From: Nocardia sp. CY41
GTDB lineage: Bacteria; Actinomycetota; Actinomycetes; Mycobacteriales; Mycobacteriaceae
DNA length: 64,000 bases
Assembly (NCBI RefSeq): GCF_009829325.1
Contig: NZ_VUOS01000021.1
Span: 62,001-126,000 of the forward strand
Direction of reading: 5' to 3'
Part shown: positions 35,041-44,413 of the stretch, one piece after another
Layout of the letters: each line of letters opens with the position of its first letter
Numbering within the stretch: the first letter of the stretch is position 1
Notes under the pieces: generated by a model
Told to the model about the DNA's origin: nothing
Databases searched by the model: none
Seen by the model: only the letters and a program-made list of their open reading frames with translations
Position numbers and translations under genes: made by a program

Positions 35041-36087
35041 TCACTTGGTCGCATTGTCGTAGATCACCGCGACCGAGCCGGTGTTCGGGGCGAACAGCTC
35101 CTTGTCCACGGTCTTCCAGCCGCCGAGGTCGGCGATCGTCCACAGCTTCTGCGGCGTGGGGAAGTCCTTGGCGTAGTCGGCGGCGACCTTCGGGTCGACC
35201 GGGCGGAAACCGGCGGCGGCCCAGGCCTTCTGCCCTTCAGGAGTGAAGAGGAAGTCGCGGAAGGCAACGGCCTTCTGCTGGTTCTTGCTGTTCTTCAGCA
35301 CCGCGACCGGGTTCTCGATCTTGAACGTCACCGGCGGGACGAAGTGCTCGATCTGATCGCCGTTGCGCTCGGAGAAGATCGCCTCGTTCTCGTAGCTCAG
35401 CAGCACGTCACCGGTGCCCTGCAGGAAGGTCTCGGTCGCTTCGCGCCCGGACTTGGGCTGCACCTTCACATGCTCCTTGGAGACCAGCTTGCTCAGGTAG
35501 TCCAAGCCGGCCTGCGGGTTCTTGCCGCCGTCGCTCTTGGCCGCGTACGGCGCGAGCAGGTTCCACTTGGCCGATCCGGAGCTGAACGGGTTCGGGGTGA
35601 CCACCTCGACGCCCGGCTTCAACAGGTCGTCCCAGTCCTTGATGCCCTTGGGGTTGCCCTTGCGCACGACGATCGCGACCACCGAGCCGAACGGCACGCC
35701 CTTGGTGGCGTCGGCGTTCCAGCTCGCGTCCACCAGGCCCGCGTCGACCAGGCGGGTGATGTCCGGCTCGACCGAGAAGTTGACCACGTCGGCCTCGGCG
35801 CCGTCCTTCACCTTGCGGGACTGGTCACCGGAGGCGCCGTAGGACTGCTGGATCTGCACGCCCTTGCCCTGCTCGGTCTTGTTGAACTCGGGGATCACCT
35901 TGTCGAAGCCGGGCTTCGGCACGGCGTAGGCGTACAGGTTGAGGGTGCCGCCGCTGCCATCGGAAGCGCCTCCCCCGACCGTGTCGCTGGCTCCGCCGCC
36001 GCATGCGGTCAGCGCGACCGCCGCGACTGCGGCGAGGGCAACGGCGCTGTAGCGTCGACGCGGCGAAAGCCAAGATTTGCGAGCCAT
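35041..36087 (-). CDS. cysP: Sulfate-binding lipoprotein of the ABC importer (CysP/SubI)
   Basis: A 348-residue protein. ATG 36085-36087 is chosen because a lipoprotein signal follows at once: basic RRR, a hydrophobic core and the lipobox LTAC with C29. After a Gly/Ser linker comes a type-2 periplasmic binding domain (LNLYAYAVPKPGFDKVIPEFN...). It captures sulfate outside the membrane and hands it to CysT-CysW. The frame continuing up to 36240 is not supported. First gene of the importer operon. Confidence 0.95.
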   Translation of the reverse strand: MARKSWLSPRRRYSAVALAAVAAVALTACGGGASDTVGGGASDGSGGTLNLYAYAVPKPGFDKVIPEFNKTEQGKGVQIQQSYGASGDQSRKVKDGAEADVVNFSVEPDITRLVDAGLVDASWNADATKGVPFGSVVAIVVRKGNPKGIKDWDDLLKPGVEVVTPNPFSSGSAKWNLLAPYAAKSDGGKNPQAGLDYLSKLVSKEHVKVQPKSGREATETFLQGTGDVLLSYENEAIFSERNGDQIEHFVPPVTFKIENPVAVLKNSKNQQKAVAFRDFLFTPEGQKAWAAAGFRPVDPKVAADYAKDFPTPQKLWTIADLGGWKTVDKELFAPNTGSVAVIYDNATK

Positions 36088-36450
36088 CGGGGTGGACCTT
36101 TCGTGCGGACCGCCAGTTCTCCGGTAGATACATCGGTGGCGGCGACCATCTTCTTGGTTCAGCAGACCTGCCGATCGAGCGATACGGCAGCGGCGACTAC
36201 CGGCCCAACGGGGCCGACGGGAAGGCGGGCACATCTGCAAGAAGCGCGCCGGTCTGCTGGGAACGAGACGCGGACGTGCCCGGTTGCCGATCAGCGACAG
36301 TAGACGTCCGCGACAGCGAGATCACCGACAGCAATCAACGCCAGTTCATGGCGGACCTGCGGGACGGCGCTCGAAGACACGGGCAGACTTTATCAGAGCG
36401 AACGACGGAGTTCGAATCGAAGAGTCCCAGGAAGAGGGGGGTTTCATTCC
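36088..36450. promoter_or_regulatory. Divergent intergenic region, cysP and M48 peptidase
   Basis: 363 bases. On the minus strand TGATAAAGT (around 36387-36395) resembles a -10 element for cysP. I looked for a poly-cysteine leader peptide like the one before sirA and found none that starts properly. Confidence 0.4.
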
Positions 36451-37506
36451 ATGACCACCAGTCCGGATCGCGTCCGCGTCCAGTTCCCCGGCATCAGTAC
36501 CCGCACGTGGGAGCATCCCGCCGACCGCACCGCCCTGGTTACCTTGCGGTCACTGGCGGGGTTCGACGTGGTGCTGCGCACACTGTCGGGTTTGCTGCAA
36601 GAACGCCAGCACCGGCTGCTGTATCTGGCCACCGCGGTCCGGGTGGACGAGCGGCAGTTCCGTACCCTCCACCATCTGCGCCAGGACGCCGTGCGGATCC
36701 TGGATGCCCCCACCACGCCCGAGCTGTTCGTGCTGCAGAGCCCGCAGGCCAACGCCCTCACCATCGGCATGGACCGTCCGTTCATCGTGCTGACGACGGG
36801 CTTGCTCGAACTGATGGACACCGAGGAGCTGCGTTTCGTGGTCGGTCACGAACTCGGGCACGCGCTGTCCGGCCACGCGGTGTACCGCACGATGCTGATG
36901 CACCTGCTGCGGGTCTCCGCGAGCGTCGGCTGGCTGCCGGTCGGCGGCTGGGCGTTGCGCGGCATCGTCGCGGCCCTCATGGAATGGAGCCGCAAGTCGG
37001 AGCTGTCCGGCGACCGGGCAGGGCTGCTGTGCGGCCAGGATGTCGACGCGTCGGTGCGCGTCCATATGAAGACGGCGGGCGGCGCCTGGGTGAAGGAGAT
37101 GAATCACGGGGCGTTCCTGGCCCAGGCCGACGACTACGAACGGTCCGGCGACTTGCGCGACGGCGTGCTGAAGCTGCTCAACCTGGAGTTGCAGAGCCAC
37201 CCCTTCTCCGTGCTGCGCGCGGCCGAACTGCGCCGCTGGATCCAGAGCGGCGACTACGACCGCGTGCTGGCGGGCGACTATCCGCGCCGGGACCAGGATC
37301 GCGCCACCCGGATCACCGACGAGATGAGAGCGGCCGCCCGCACCTACCGCACGAACTTCGACCAGTCCGAAGACCCGCTCATCCGGACGGTGCGCACGCT
37401 GGGCCGGGATGTCGGCGCGGCGGCGAGCACGGTCGCCCACGAAGTCGGCGACACCGTCGCGAAGCTCGGCAAACGGTTCGGCGACTGGCGGACCGGCGGA
37501 AACTGA
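36451..37506 (+). CDS. M48-family metallopeptidase
   Basis: A 351-residue protein with the zinc motif HELGH at 133-137 and a third ligand Glu in SRKSELSGDRAG (near 188). Hydrophobic stretches around 112-122 and 148-172 may dip into the membrane, but there is no signal peptide. It resembles the HtpX/Ste24-related soluble group in actinobacteria, which may take part in protein quality control. The C-terminal 40 residues form an amphipathic helix rich in Val, Ala and Gly. The substrate is unknown. Confidence 0.88.
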   Translation: MTTSPDRVRVQFPGISTRTWEHPADRTALVTLRSLAGFDVVLRTLSGLLQERQHRLLYLATAVRVDERQFRTLHHLRQDAVRILDAPTTPELFVLQSPQANALTIGMDRPFIVLTTGLLELMDTEELRFVVGHELGHALSGHAVYRTMLMHLLRVSASVGWLPVGGWALRGIVAALMEWSRKSELSGDRAGLLCGQDVDASVRVHMKTAGGAWVKEMNHGAFLAQADDYERSGDLRDGVLKLLNLELQSHPFSVLRAAELRRWIQSGDYDRVLAGDYPRRDQDRATRITDEMRAAARTYRTNFDQSEDPLIRTVRTLGRDVGAAASTVAHEVGDTVAKLGKRFGDWRTGGN

Positions 37507-37509
37507 TCG

Positions 37510-37587
37510 TCAGCGGGTGAGCAACCAGGCGACGACGATGAGCACGAGCAGTGCGACGAGGGCGAGCTGAACGCGCGAGCGAGGCAT
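37510..37587 (-). CDS. 25-residue single-pass membrane microprotein
   Basis: ATG 37585-37587 overlaps the stop of the upstream gene as TGATG, a sign of translational coupling. The peptide is MPRSRVQLALVALLV followed by LIVVAWLLTR: a basic start, one hydrophobic helix and a basic end. Convergent with the M48 gene, whose stop lies three bases away. Its small size makes automatic annotation miss it. Function unknown; it may assemble with the 90-residue membrane protein it is coupled to. Confidence 0.6.
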   Translation of the reverse strand: MPRSRVQLALVALLVLIVVAWLLTR

Positions 37588-37859
37588 CAACGCGCCCCGC
37601 TCTGCACCGGCGTGCGAGCTTCGGCCGCCTGCTCGGGTTCGAGCATCGCGGCGGCCGGGGCGGGCCGGACCGGTGCGGGGTGGGCGCCGTATCGGCGATC
37701 CAGGACGCGCAGCACGGCACGCAGCACGCGATCGAGCCCGTAGGCGATGGCGAAGCTGATCGGGACCATGCCCACGAGGACCACCAGGAACTGTGGGATG
37801 AACGGCAGTCCCGCCACCCACAGCTCGAAGCCGTCCCACCACCCTGCGATGCGATGCAC
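37587..37859 (-). CDS. Small membrane protein, unrecognised (90 residues)
   Basis: Begins MHRIAGWWDGFELWVAGLP, followed by a hydrophobic helix (about 20-40: FIPQFLVVLVGMVPISFAIA), then an arginine-rich amphipathic stretch (LDRVLRAVLRVLDRRYG) and a Pro/Ala-rich tail. Similar small proteins with one helix and a basic neighbour are common in Nocardia, but I cannot name a family. Its stop overlaps the start of the 25-residue microprotein. Confidence 0.72.
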   Translation of the reverse strand: MHRIAGWWDGFELWVAGLPFIPQFLVVLVGMVPISFAIAYGLDRVLRAVLRVLDRRYGAHPAPVRPAPAAAMLEPEQAAEARTPVQSGAR

Positions 37860-37960
37860 GATCTCAGCCTAGTCGGTTCGCCGGCCGGTTCCACGAGGCC
37901 GTCCGCACAGCGGGGGACCGAGCGGTGGACGCCGGGCGCGCATCGGCCCGAAGATGGGGT

Positions 37961-39961
37961 ATGGCGTCCTCCGATGACCTCACCCTCAACGACTCCGACG
38001 GCTTGCCGACGAACCTGACCGATCCGACGGGCTCGACCGAGCCGCATCGCCACGGCGCATACCCGCCGATCGATGACTACGCGTTCCTGTCCGACTGCGA
38101 GACCAGCTGCCTGGTCGCCAGCAACGGCTCGGTGGAATGGATGTGCGTGCCGCGGCCGGATTCGCCGAGCATCTTCGGGGCGCTGCTGGACCGCAGCGCG
38201 GGCCACTTCCGGGTCGGGCCCTATGGCGTGAACGTGCCTGCCGCCCGCCGCTACCTGCCGGGCGGGATGATCCTGGAGACCACCTGGCAGACCGGCACCG
38301 GCTGGCTGATCGTGCGCGACGCGCTGGTGCTCGGGCGCTGGCACAACAACGATCAGCGCAGCAAGACCCACCGGCGCACCCCGATGGACTGGGATGCCGA
38401 GCACCTGCTGTTGCGCACGGTGAAATGCGTGAACGGCACCGTGGAGCTCGAGATGAGTTGCGAGCCCGCGTTCGACTACCACCGGGCCACCGCCCGCTGG
38501 GAGTACACCGGCAAGGTGTACGAGGAGGCGACCGCGGTGCGCAGCGACGACGCCAGCGCCGGTCCGACGCTGGTGCTCACCACGGATCTGCGCCTCGGGC
38601 TGGAGGGCCGCGAGGCGCGGGCCCGCACCAGGATGAAGGAGGGCGACGAGGTCTTCGTCGCGCTCACCTGGTCGGAGCTGCCCGCGCCGCGCACCTTCGA
38701 CGAGGCCGCGAACAAGATGTGGCAGACCACCGAATGCTGGCGTCAGTGGATCACGCTCGGCAAGTTCCCCGATCACCCGTGGCGCAACTATCTGCAACGC
38801 AGCGCGCTCACCCTCAAGGGCCTGACCTACGCGCCGACCGGCGCCCTGATGGCCGCCGCCACCACGTCGCTGCCGGAGACTCCCGGCGGGGAACGCAATT
38901 GGGATTACCGCTACAGCTGGGTGCGGGACGCCAGCTTCGCGCTGTGGGGCCTGTACACGCTCGGCCTGGACCGGGAGGCCGACGATTTCTTCGCGTTCCT
39001 CAACGACGCGACGACCGGCGAGGAGGGCGAGCCCGTTCCGCTACAGGTGCTCTACGGCATCGGGGGCGAACGCCAGCTCGACGAGATCATCCTCGACCAC
39101 TTCGGCGGCTACGACCAATCCCGTCCGGTGCGCATCGGCAACAACGCCTACAACCAGGATCAGCACGACATCTGGGGCACCATGCTCGACGCGGTGTACC
39201 TGCATGTGAAGTCGCGCCAGCAGGTGCCGGAGACCTTGTGGCCGCTGCTGGTCCGCCAGGTGCGCGCCGCCATCGAGCACTGGAAGGAGCCCGACCGGGG
39301 CATCTGGGAGGTGCGTGGGGAGCCGCAGCATTTCACCTCGTCCAAGGTGATGTGCTGGGTGGCGCTGGATCGCGGTGCGAAATTGGCCGAGCTGCACGGC
39401 CAGTACGAGCACGCCGAGGAGTGGTACGCGATCGCGGAGGAGATCAAGGCCGACGTCCTGGCCAAAGGCGTCAACTCCGAAGGCGTGTTCACCCAGGTCT
39501 ACGGTGGCGACACCCTGGACGCCTCGCTGCTGCTGGTGGTGCTCACCCGTTTCTTGCCGCCCGAGGACGACCGGGTACGCGCCACCGTGCTGGCCATCGC
39601 CGACCGGCTCACCGAGAACGGCCTGGTGCTGCGGTATCGGACCGAGACGACCGACGACGGGTTGAGCGGCGTGGAAGGCGCGTTCACCATCTGCTCGTTC
39701 TGGCTGGTCTCCGCGCTGGTCGAGATCGGGGAGATCCAGCGGGCCAGGCACCTGTGCGAGCGACTGCTCGGCTTCGCCAGCCCGCTGCGGTTGTACGCCG
39801 AGGAGATCGATCCGCGCAGCGGGCGCCACCTCGGCAACTTCCCGCAGGCGTTCACCCACCTGGCGCTGATCAACGCCGTGACCCACGTCATCCGCGCCGA
39901 GGACACCCGGCACGCGGGCCGCTTCCAGCCCGCGCACACACCGCAGGGCCACCCCGTCTGA
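37961..39961 (+). CDS. Glycoside hydrolase family 15 protein (trehalase-like)
   Basis: A 666-residue protein from ATG 37961; an alternative ATG lies 12 codons earlier and neither has a strong ribosome site. An N-terminal beta-sandwich domain precedes the (alpha/alpha)6 catalytic barrel with family motifs RNWDYRYSWVRDASFAL, NNAYNQDQHDIWG and EGAFTICSFWLVSAL. Mycobacterial orthologues in the same position next to the sulfate importer are phosphate- and Mg-dependent trehalases. Glucoamylase activity is the alternative. The last eight codons and the stop lie inside the first unit of a 45-bp tandem repeat array. Confidence 0.93.
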   Translation: MASSDDLTLNDSDGLPTNLTDPTGSTEPHRHGAYPPIDDYAFLSDCETSCLVASNGSVEWMCVPRPDSPSIFGALLDRSAGHFRVGPYGVNVPAARRYLPGGMILETTWQTGTGWLIVRDALVLGRWHNNDQRSKTHRRTPMDWDAEHLLLRTVKCVNGTVELEMSCEPAFDYHRATARWEYTGKVYEEATAVRSDDASAGPTLVLTTDLRLGLEGREARARTRMKEGDEVFVALTWSELPAPRTFDEAANKMWQTTECWRQWITLGKFPDHPWRNYLQRSALTLKGLTYAPTGALMAAATTSLPETPGGERNWDYRYSWVRDASFALWGLYTLGLDREADDFFAFLNDATTGEEGEPVPLQVLYGIGGERQLDEIILDHFGGYDQSRPVRIGNNAYNQDQHDIWGTMLDAVYLHVKSRQQVPETLWPLLVRQVRAAIEHWKEPDRGIWEVRGEPQHFTSSKVMCWVALDRGAKLAELHGQYEHAEEWYAIAEEIKADVLAKGVNSEGVFTQVYGGDTLDASLLLVVLTRFLPPEDDRVRATVLAIADRLTENGLVLRYRTETTDDGLSGVEGAFTICSFWLVSALVEIGEIQRARHLCERLLGFASPLRLYAEEIDPRSGRHLGNFPQAFTHLALINAVTHVIRAEDTRHAGRFQPAHTPQGHPV

Positions 39962-40321
39962 TCCTGCGTAGGCATCGATCCGCCACCGCAGGGTCACCCC
40001 GTCTGATCCTGCGTAGGCATCGATCCGCCACCGCAGGGTCACCCGGTCCGACCTGCGAGGGGCCACGATCCGACACCGCAAGGTCACCCGGTCCGACCTG
40101 CGAGGGGCCACGATCCGACACCGCAAGGTCACCCGGTCCGACCTGCGAGGGGCCACGATCCGCCACCGCAAGGTCACCCGGTCCGACCTGCGAGGGGCCA
40201 CGATCCGACACCGCAAGGTCACCCGGTCCGACCTGCGAGGGGCCACGATCCGACACCGCAAGGTCACCCGGTCCGACCTGCGATGATCCCATCCGACACC
40301 GCAAGGTCAGCCGGTCCGACC
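39939..40321. repeat. Array of 45-bp tandem repeats (about 8.5 copies)
   Basis: Units start at 39939, 39984, 40029, 40074, 40119, 40164, 40209, 40254 (43 bp) and 40297 (partial). The consensus begins CACCGCAAGGTCACCCGGTC and continues CGACCTGCGAGGGGCCACGA then TCCGA. Units 1 and 2 form a divergent subtype and units 4-7 are almost identical. The array starts inside the GH15 coding end and reaches the 3' end of the convergent dynamin-like gene. Because 45 is a multiple of three, several frames stay open through it, but none looks like a real protein. Confidence 0.95.
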
Positions 40322-40338
40322 GGCCCCTGGGGAACGGT

Positions 40339-42144
40339 CTACGCGGGAACGAGCCCGTCGGCCTCCTCGCGCAGCGCGCGCACTCTCCCGAGCTGTGCGT
40401 CGAGGTCGGCGATCCGCTCCGGCCTGCGGTCGCCGTACTTCCCGTAGTTCTCCTCGGCTCGCCGCAGCGCGTCGTCCGCGCCGCGGGCGACCTCGGTCGC
40501 GATGTCGGTGAAGTGGTCGCGCAGCACCCGCTGCATGGCGCGCAGACGGTTACGCGACTCCTTGCCGACCTGGAAGATCACGTCGTCCATCAGGCGGGCC
40601 ACCGCCACCTTGGCCTCGGCCCGGCGGCGCAGCTTGCGGTTCTTGCGGTCATCCCACAGCGCGTTGACGCCCAGCAGCACGCCCGCTCCCGCCGAATACC
40701 AGTTCACCAGTGACATGCCCAGCAGGCTGGTGGCCAGACCGACCATCAGGATGCCGCCGTAGGAGCCGCGCAGACCGGTCAGGAACTGCTGGGTCACGCC
40801 GGCCTTCGCACTCTCCAGCGGCTCCAGGGGCTGCACCGCCTCGAGCACCTCGCCCGGGTTGGCCAAGCGCAGGTCCGGCAGCGGAGGGGTGCGGTTGTCG
40901 GCCGGGAATTTGGCGGCCACCTGCTCGCACAGCTCCATGGAGCGGTAGTGCGCCACGGCGAAGTTCTCCTCGACCGCCTCGCAGATGCGCGCGTCCAGAT
41001 CGGCGCCGAAGTCCTTCCACCGGCGCGCCGGATCGGTCTGGGCGATCTCGGCCTCGGCGTCGCGGATCAGGCTGCGCAGCCGGTGACGCAGATCGTGCTC
41101 GATGTCGGCCATCAGCTCCGTCGCGCCGTCGACCAGCGTGACCTGCCAGTTCGCGGTGCGCTGGCGCAGCTGATCGGCCTCGTCGCGGGCGCGGGCGAGC
41201 TGGTCGGTGATCTCGGCCCGGCGCCGCGGATCGCGCAGCGCCTCGGCTTCGGTGCGCAGCGTCAGCGCGAGGTGGTCGCACACCAAGCGGATGTCCTGGG
41301 CCGCGGCTTCCAGCGCCACCGCGTCCGCGCGGGCGACCACGTAGTCGCGCAGGTGGTCGATCAGCTGCGGCACGCCGGATTCGATGTCGCGCTGGTAGTC
41401 GCCGGTCAACCCGGCCTGCCGGTGCAGTTCCGCGGAAACCGGCGCCACCGCGAAGCCCAGCCCTGCCGAGTCCAGCAGTTCGCGGTTGCGCTGCTGGGTG
41501 CGCGACCAGTGCGGAAACACGTCGATCTTGTTCAGCACGCAGATCACGGTCGGGCAGATCTGCTGGATGCGCTGCAGTTCGGCGATCTGCTCCGCCGTCA
41601 GCTCGGTGCCGGCCTCGCCGACGTAGAGCACAGCGTCGGCCGCGGCGATCATCGACCAGGTGGTGCGGTCGTCGCCCAGCGCGCCCGGTGCGTCCATGAC
41701 CACGACGCCGTCGGCCAGCAACGGGCTCGGCTGGGTGAACTCGGCGCGGACCACGCCCTGGGTGGCCAGCGCCGGACCGGGATCGAGCGGGTCGACCGGC
41801 TGACGTTCGGTGCGGCCGTACTCGGTCTGCCGCACCAGCGTGGCGGTCGGCTCCGGCCCGTACTCGACGATCACCGGGACGCTCAAATCGCTGTCGGTCG
41901 CACTGACCGAGGCGCCGACCAGGCTGTTGACCAGCGTGCTCATGCCGTTCTTCGGACGACCGACGACCACGAGCCGTACCCGGGGATCGCTCACCCTGGC
42001 GCGGACCATGCCCAACCGGCTGCCCAGGTCGTCGCGTCCCGCGGATCGGGCCGTCTCCCGCAGCTCGTCGAGTATTCGGATGAGCGGGGCCATCGCGTCC
42101 GGATGTTTCACGGTCGCAGCCTTCAGCCCGGCAGCGGCAGACAA
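40339..42144 (-). CDS. Dynamin-like GTPase family protein with altered P-loop
   Basis: A 601-residue protein similar to mycobacterial IniA/IniC-type dynamin-like proteins. The P-loop reads GRPKNGMST (62-70), with Met68 where the invariant Lys should be. The G3 motif DAPG (151-154) and G4 NKID (205-208) are intact. Helical middle and stalk regions follow, with a hydrophobic hairpin at about 450-488 for membrane insertion, then a basic coiled-coil end. Such proteins remodel membranes. The missing Lys suggests weak or absent GTP hydrolysis. It lies 82 bp behind a low-complexity IniB-like gene. Confidence 0.9.
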   Translation of the reverse strand: MSAAAGLKAATVKHPDAMAPLIRILDELRETARSAGRDDLGSRLGMVRARVSDPRVRLVVVGRPKNGMSTLVNSLVGASVSATDSDLSVPVIVEYGPEPTATLVRQTEYGRTERQPVDPLDPGPALATQGVVRAEFTQPSPLLADGVVVMDAPGALGDDRTTWSMIAAADAVLYVGEAGTELTAEQIAELQRIQQICPTVICVLNKIDVFPHWSRTQQRNRELLDSAGLGFAVAPVSAELHRQAGLTGDYQRDIESGVPQLIDHLRDYVVARADAVALEAAAQDIRLVCDHLALTLRTEAEALRDPRRRAEITDQLARARDEADQLRQRTANWQVTLVDGATELMADIEHDLRHRLRSLIRDAEAEIAQTDPARRWKDFGADLDARICEAVEENFAVAHYRSMELCEQVAAKFPADNRTPPLPDLRLANPGEVLEAVQPLEPLESAKAGVTQQFLTGLRGSYGGILMVGLATSLLGMSLVNWYSAGAGVLLGVNALWDDRKNRKLRRRAEAKVAVARLMDDVIFQVGKESRNRLRAMQRVLRDHFTDIATEVARGADDALRRAEENYGKYGDRRPERIADLDAQLGRVRALREEADGLVPA

Positions 42145-42226
42145 CCCTCCTCCTTAACTCTCGGTGACTTTCGTTCAGGTACCCCCGGCGGGCACTCCGC
42201 AGTCCTCGCAACCGCGCGTGGCGCTG

Positions 42227-44413
42227 CTACATCAGTGAGATGTCCGACACATCGGACGCATAATGATGCGTGTCCGACACGGCCGGCTCCGGCAGCAAGG
42301 CACTGGAGAGGCCGCCCGCGGACAGCAGTGCGGAGTGATCGTAGTCGTGCTCCGGGAATCCTGGACCGGCGACGGGGTCGGCCGACAGCGGCGCCGAGAT
42401 CCCGTGCGGCTTCGGGTCGATCACCTGCGGCTTGATCGGCGCCTGGGTGGGCACCGGGGCGGTGTAGGTCGGGGCGTGCGGCTCGACGGTGGGCGCCGGT
42501 GCGGGAGCGCTGTAGGTCGGCTGGTCCGGCGCGGAGTACGTCGGCTGCGCAGGCCGGCTCACGGTCGGCACGCCACCGGTCGGCAGCTCGTGACTCGGCA
42601 GGTCGTCGGTCGGGTAGGTGCTGTGCGAAGTGCCGCCGGTGCTCGGGCGTCCGGCGCTTCCGCCCGGTGTGGTCACATCGTCGTCCGGGGTGGCCGGAAC
42701 GTGCGTGGGCGCCGGAGTCTGGGTGACCGTCGCGCCGGGGGTCTTGGTGGTCGGCACGTCCGGCGCGGTCGTGATGCCGCCGTGCGGCGCGGTGGTGACG
42801 CCCGCGCCCGGGGTCTTGGTGATGTCGAGATCCGGCGTCTTCGGCGTGGACGGGGCGGTCACGTCGCCCGGAACGCTGGGCGTCGGCGTGGTCTTGACGA
42901 TCGTCGTCGGGGCGGGCACGGTCGCCGTCGGCGAATGCGTCGGGTGCGACGGCTGCGGGTCGGACACCGGAGCGGGCTTGACCGCCGGCGCCGGCCGCAC
43001 CGCGTCGAACAGCGCCGGAACGGCCGCGGCAGGCGCGGTGAGCACGGACGGCCCCTCCGGGGCGGCGAGGACGTTCGCGATAGGGGTCGAGGCGACGTCG
43101 GGCTGAATCGTGGTCTGCAGCGGCGTGACCGCGACGACCGGGGCGGCGGCGACCGCAGCGGGTGCGGGCGCGGGAGCCGGGGCGGCGGGAGCCACCGAGG
43201 CGACCGGCGCGACCGCACCGGCGGGAGCGACCGGAGCCGAGGCGGACAGCGGCTGGGCGACGCTCGAGACCGCCGACGACTGCGCGGCTCCCGCGGACGG
43301 GGACTGCGCCACGCCGGAGGCCGCCGACGACTGCGTCGCGGACGAGCCCGGTGACGTGAGCGCGCCGAGCAGGCCGGAGTGGCCGTGGCCGGGCGCGTCC
43401 TGCTCGGCGGTGTGGTCGATGCCGTCCGGAATGCGGATGCCGTCGGCCAGCCAGTCGGTGAACTCGTCGAGCTGCTCGCCGACATGGCCGACGCCGACGT
43501 CGACCTTCATCTCGGAAGTGAAGTAGATGCCGTTCGGGCCGATCCCGAAGTCGACCTGCCACTGCGTGCCGACGAACGCCCCGAGATCGCCGCCGCCCTG
43601 CCCGACGCCGTCGAACGGGTCGCCCGCCGCGGGCGTCGCGCCGACACCGTTGCCGCCCGGCAGGTCGAAGACGGTGGAGCCGGGCGCGACGAAGCCGTTC
43701 GAACCGGGCAGGCCGAAACCGTGTCCGGCTTGGCCGAGTCCGTGGCCGGGCAGGCCGAAACCGTGCCCGCCGGGTGCGTCGAGATCGTTGGAAGCCTCGG
43801 ACCTGGCTCCCGGCAGCGCGGGACCGTGGGACACATGGCCCTCTGTCCCCGGAATGGTCAGACCGGATCCGGAACCCTCCGTGCCCGGGATGCCACCCAG
43901 CCCGGGAACGCCGTTTCCGGAGTGGCCGGGCAGTTGCATCCCGTGCCCGCCCGCTTCGCCGCCGGGCAGCGTAGGCAAGGGGAATCCGGCGTCGGTCCCG
44001 CTGTAGTCGCCCTCGAGCGTGGGCAGCGCCGGGGCGGCGCCGGTGCCGGGCAAGGTGAACGCGGGCGCGGGACCGGCCGACCCCGGGGCCGGGATGCCGT
44101 GCGCCACCGGAGTGTTCGAGCCGTGCGAGGAGAACGGCGCGGGTTCGACGACCGGGTCCGGGAACGTGATCACCGGGCTCGGCTGGTCGGGGTCGGGATC
44201 GGTGCTGTGCGCCCAGCCGGTGTGCCAGCTGTCGAGGCGGGATTCGCCGGGCTGCGCGGGGACGCCGCCACCGTTGGCGGCCACCAGGGCGCCGCCGGTG
44301 ACGTAGGCGCCCGCCCGCGCGACCCGCGCAACGCCGGTGGCCACGCGGTAGGCGGTATCGCCGGCGCGCTCGGCCCCTTCGGTGTCGTCGTCGAAGGGCA
44401 GATCACGCGTCAT
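42227..44413 (-). CDS. Large Pro/Gly/Ala-rich protein, IniB-like
   Basis: A 728-residue protein; ATG 44411-44413 has GGAG upstream. Residues 1-55 include a short helical region (AYRVATGVARVARAGAY). Residues about 60-270 are rich in Pro and Gly with repeated LPG and GHGFGLPG-like motifs. A compact block follows (about 280-335: TQWQVDFGIGPNGIYFTSEMKVDVGVGHVG). Then come Ala/Ser/Val-rich and Pro/Thr-rich low-complexity regions to the end. There is no signal peptide. Size, composition and the downstream dynamin gene recall the mycobacterial iniBAC operon, but the IniB N-terminal domain itself is not recognisable. Confidence 0.8.
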   Translation of the reverse strand: MTRDLPFDDDTEGAERAGDTAYRVATGVARVARAGAYVTGGALVAANGGGVPAQPGESRLDSWHTGWAHSTDPDPDQPSPVITFPDPVVEPAPFSSHGSNTPVAHGIPAPGSAGPAPAFTLPGTGAAPALPTLEGDYSGTDAGFPLPTLPGGEAGGHGMQLPGHSGNGVPGLGGIPGTEGSGSGLTIPGTEGHVSHGPALPGARSEASNDLDAPGGHGFGLPGHGLGQAGHGFGLPGSNGFVAPGSTVFDLPGGNGVGATPAAGDPFDGVGQGGGDLGAFVGTQWQVDFGIGPNGIYFTSEMKVDVGVGHVGEQLDEFTDWLADGIRIPDGIDHTAEQDAPGHGHSGLLGALTSPGSSATQSSAASGVAQSPSAGAAQSSAVSSVAQPLSASAPVAPAGAVAPVASVAPAAPAPAPAPAAVAAAPVVAVTPLQTTIQPDVASTPIANVLAAPEGPSVLTAPAAAVPALFDAVRPAPAVKPAPVSDPQPSHPTHSPTATVPAPTTIVKTTPTPSVPGDVTAPSTPKTPDLDITKTPGAGVTTAPHGGITTAPDVPTTKTPGATVTQTPAPTHVPATPDDDVTTPGGSAGRPSTGGTSHSTYPTDDLPSHELPTGGVPTVSRPAQPTYSAPDQPTYSAPAPAPTVEPHAPTYTAPVPTQAPIKPQVIDPKPHGISAPLSADPVAGPGFPEHDYDHSALLSAGGLSSALLPEPAVSDTHHYASDVSDISLM

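Noticed and set aside
36088..36440. Second poly-cysteine leader peptide upstream of cysP
   Set aside because: A Cys-Cys pair exists on the minus strand (near 36330) but a stop codon precedes it directly and there is no start.
39939..40321. CRISPR array
   Set aside because: The 45-bp units are directly contiguous with no unique spacers, and no cas genes are present.
39041..40713. Open frames on both strands running through the 45-bp repeats (15-residue repeat proteins)
   Set aside because: All have open frames only because the unit length is a multiple of three; they lack starts with ribosome sites and overlap real genes antisense.
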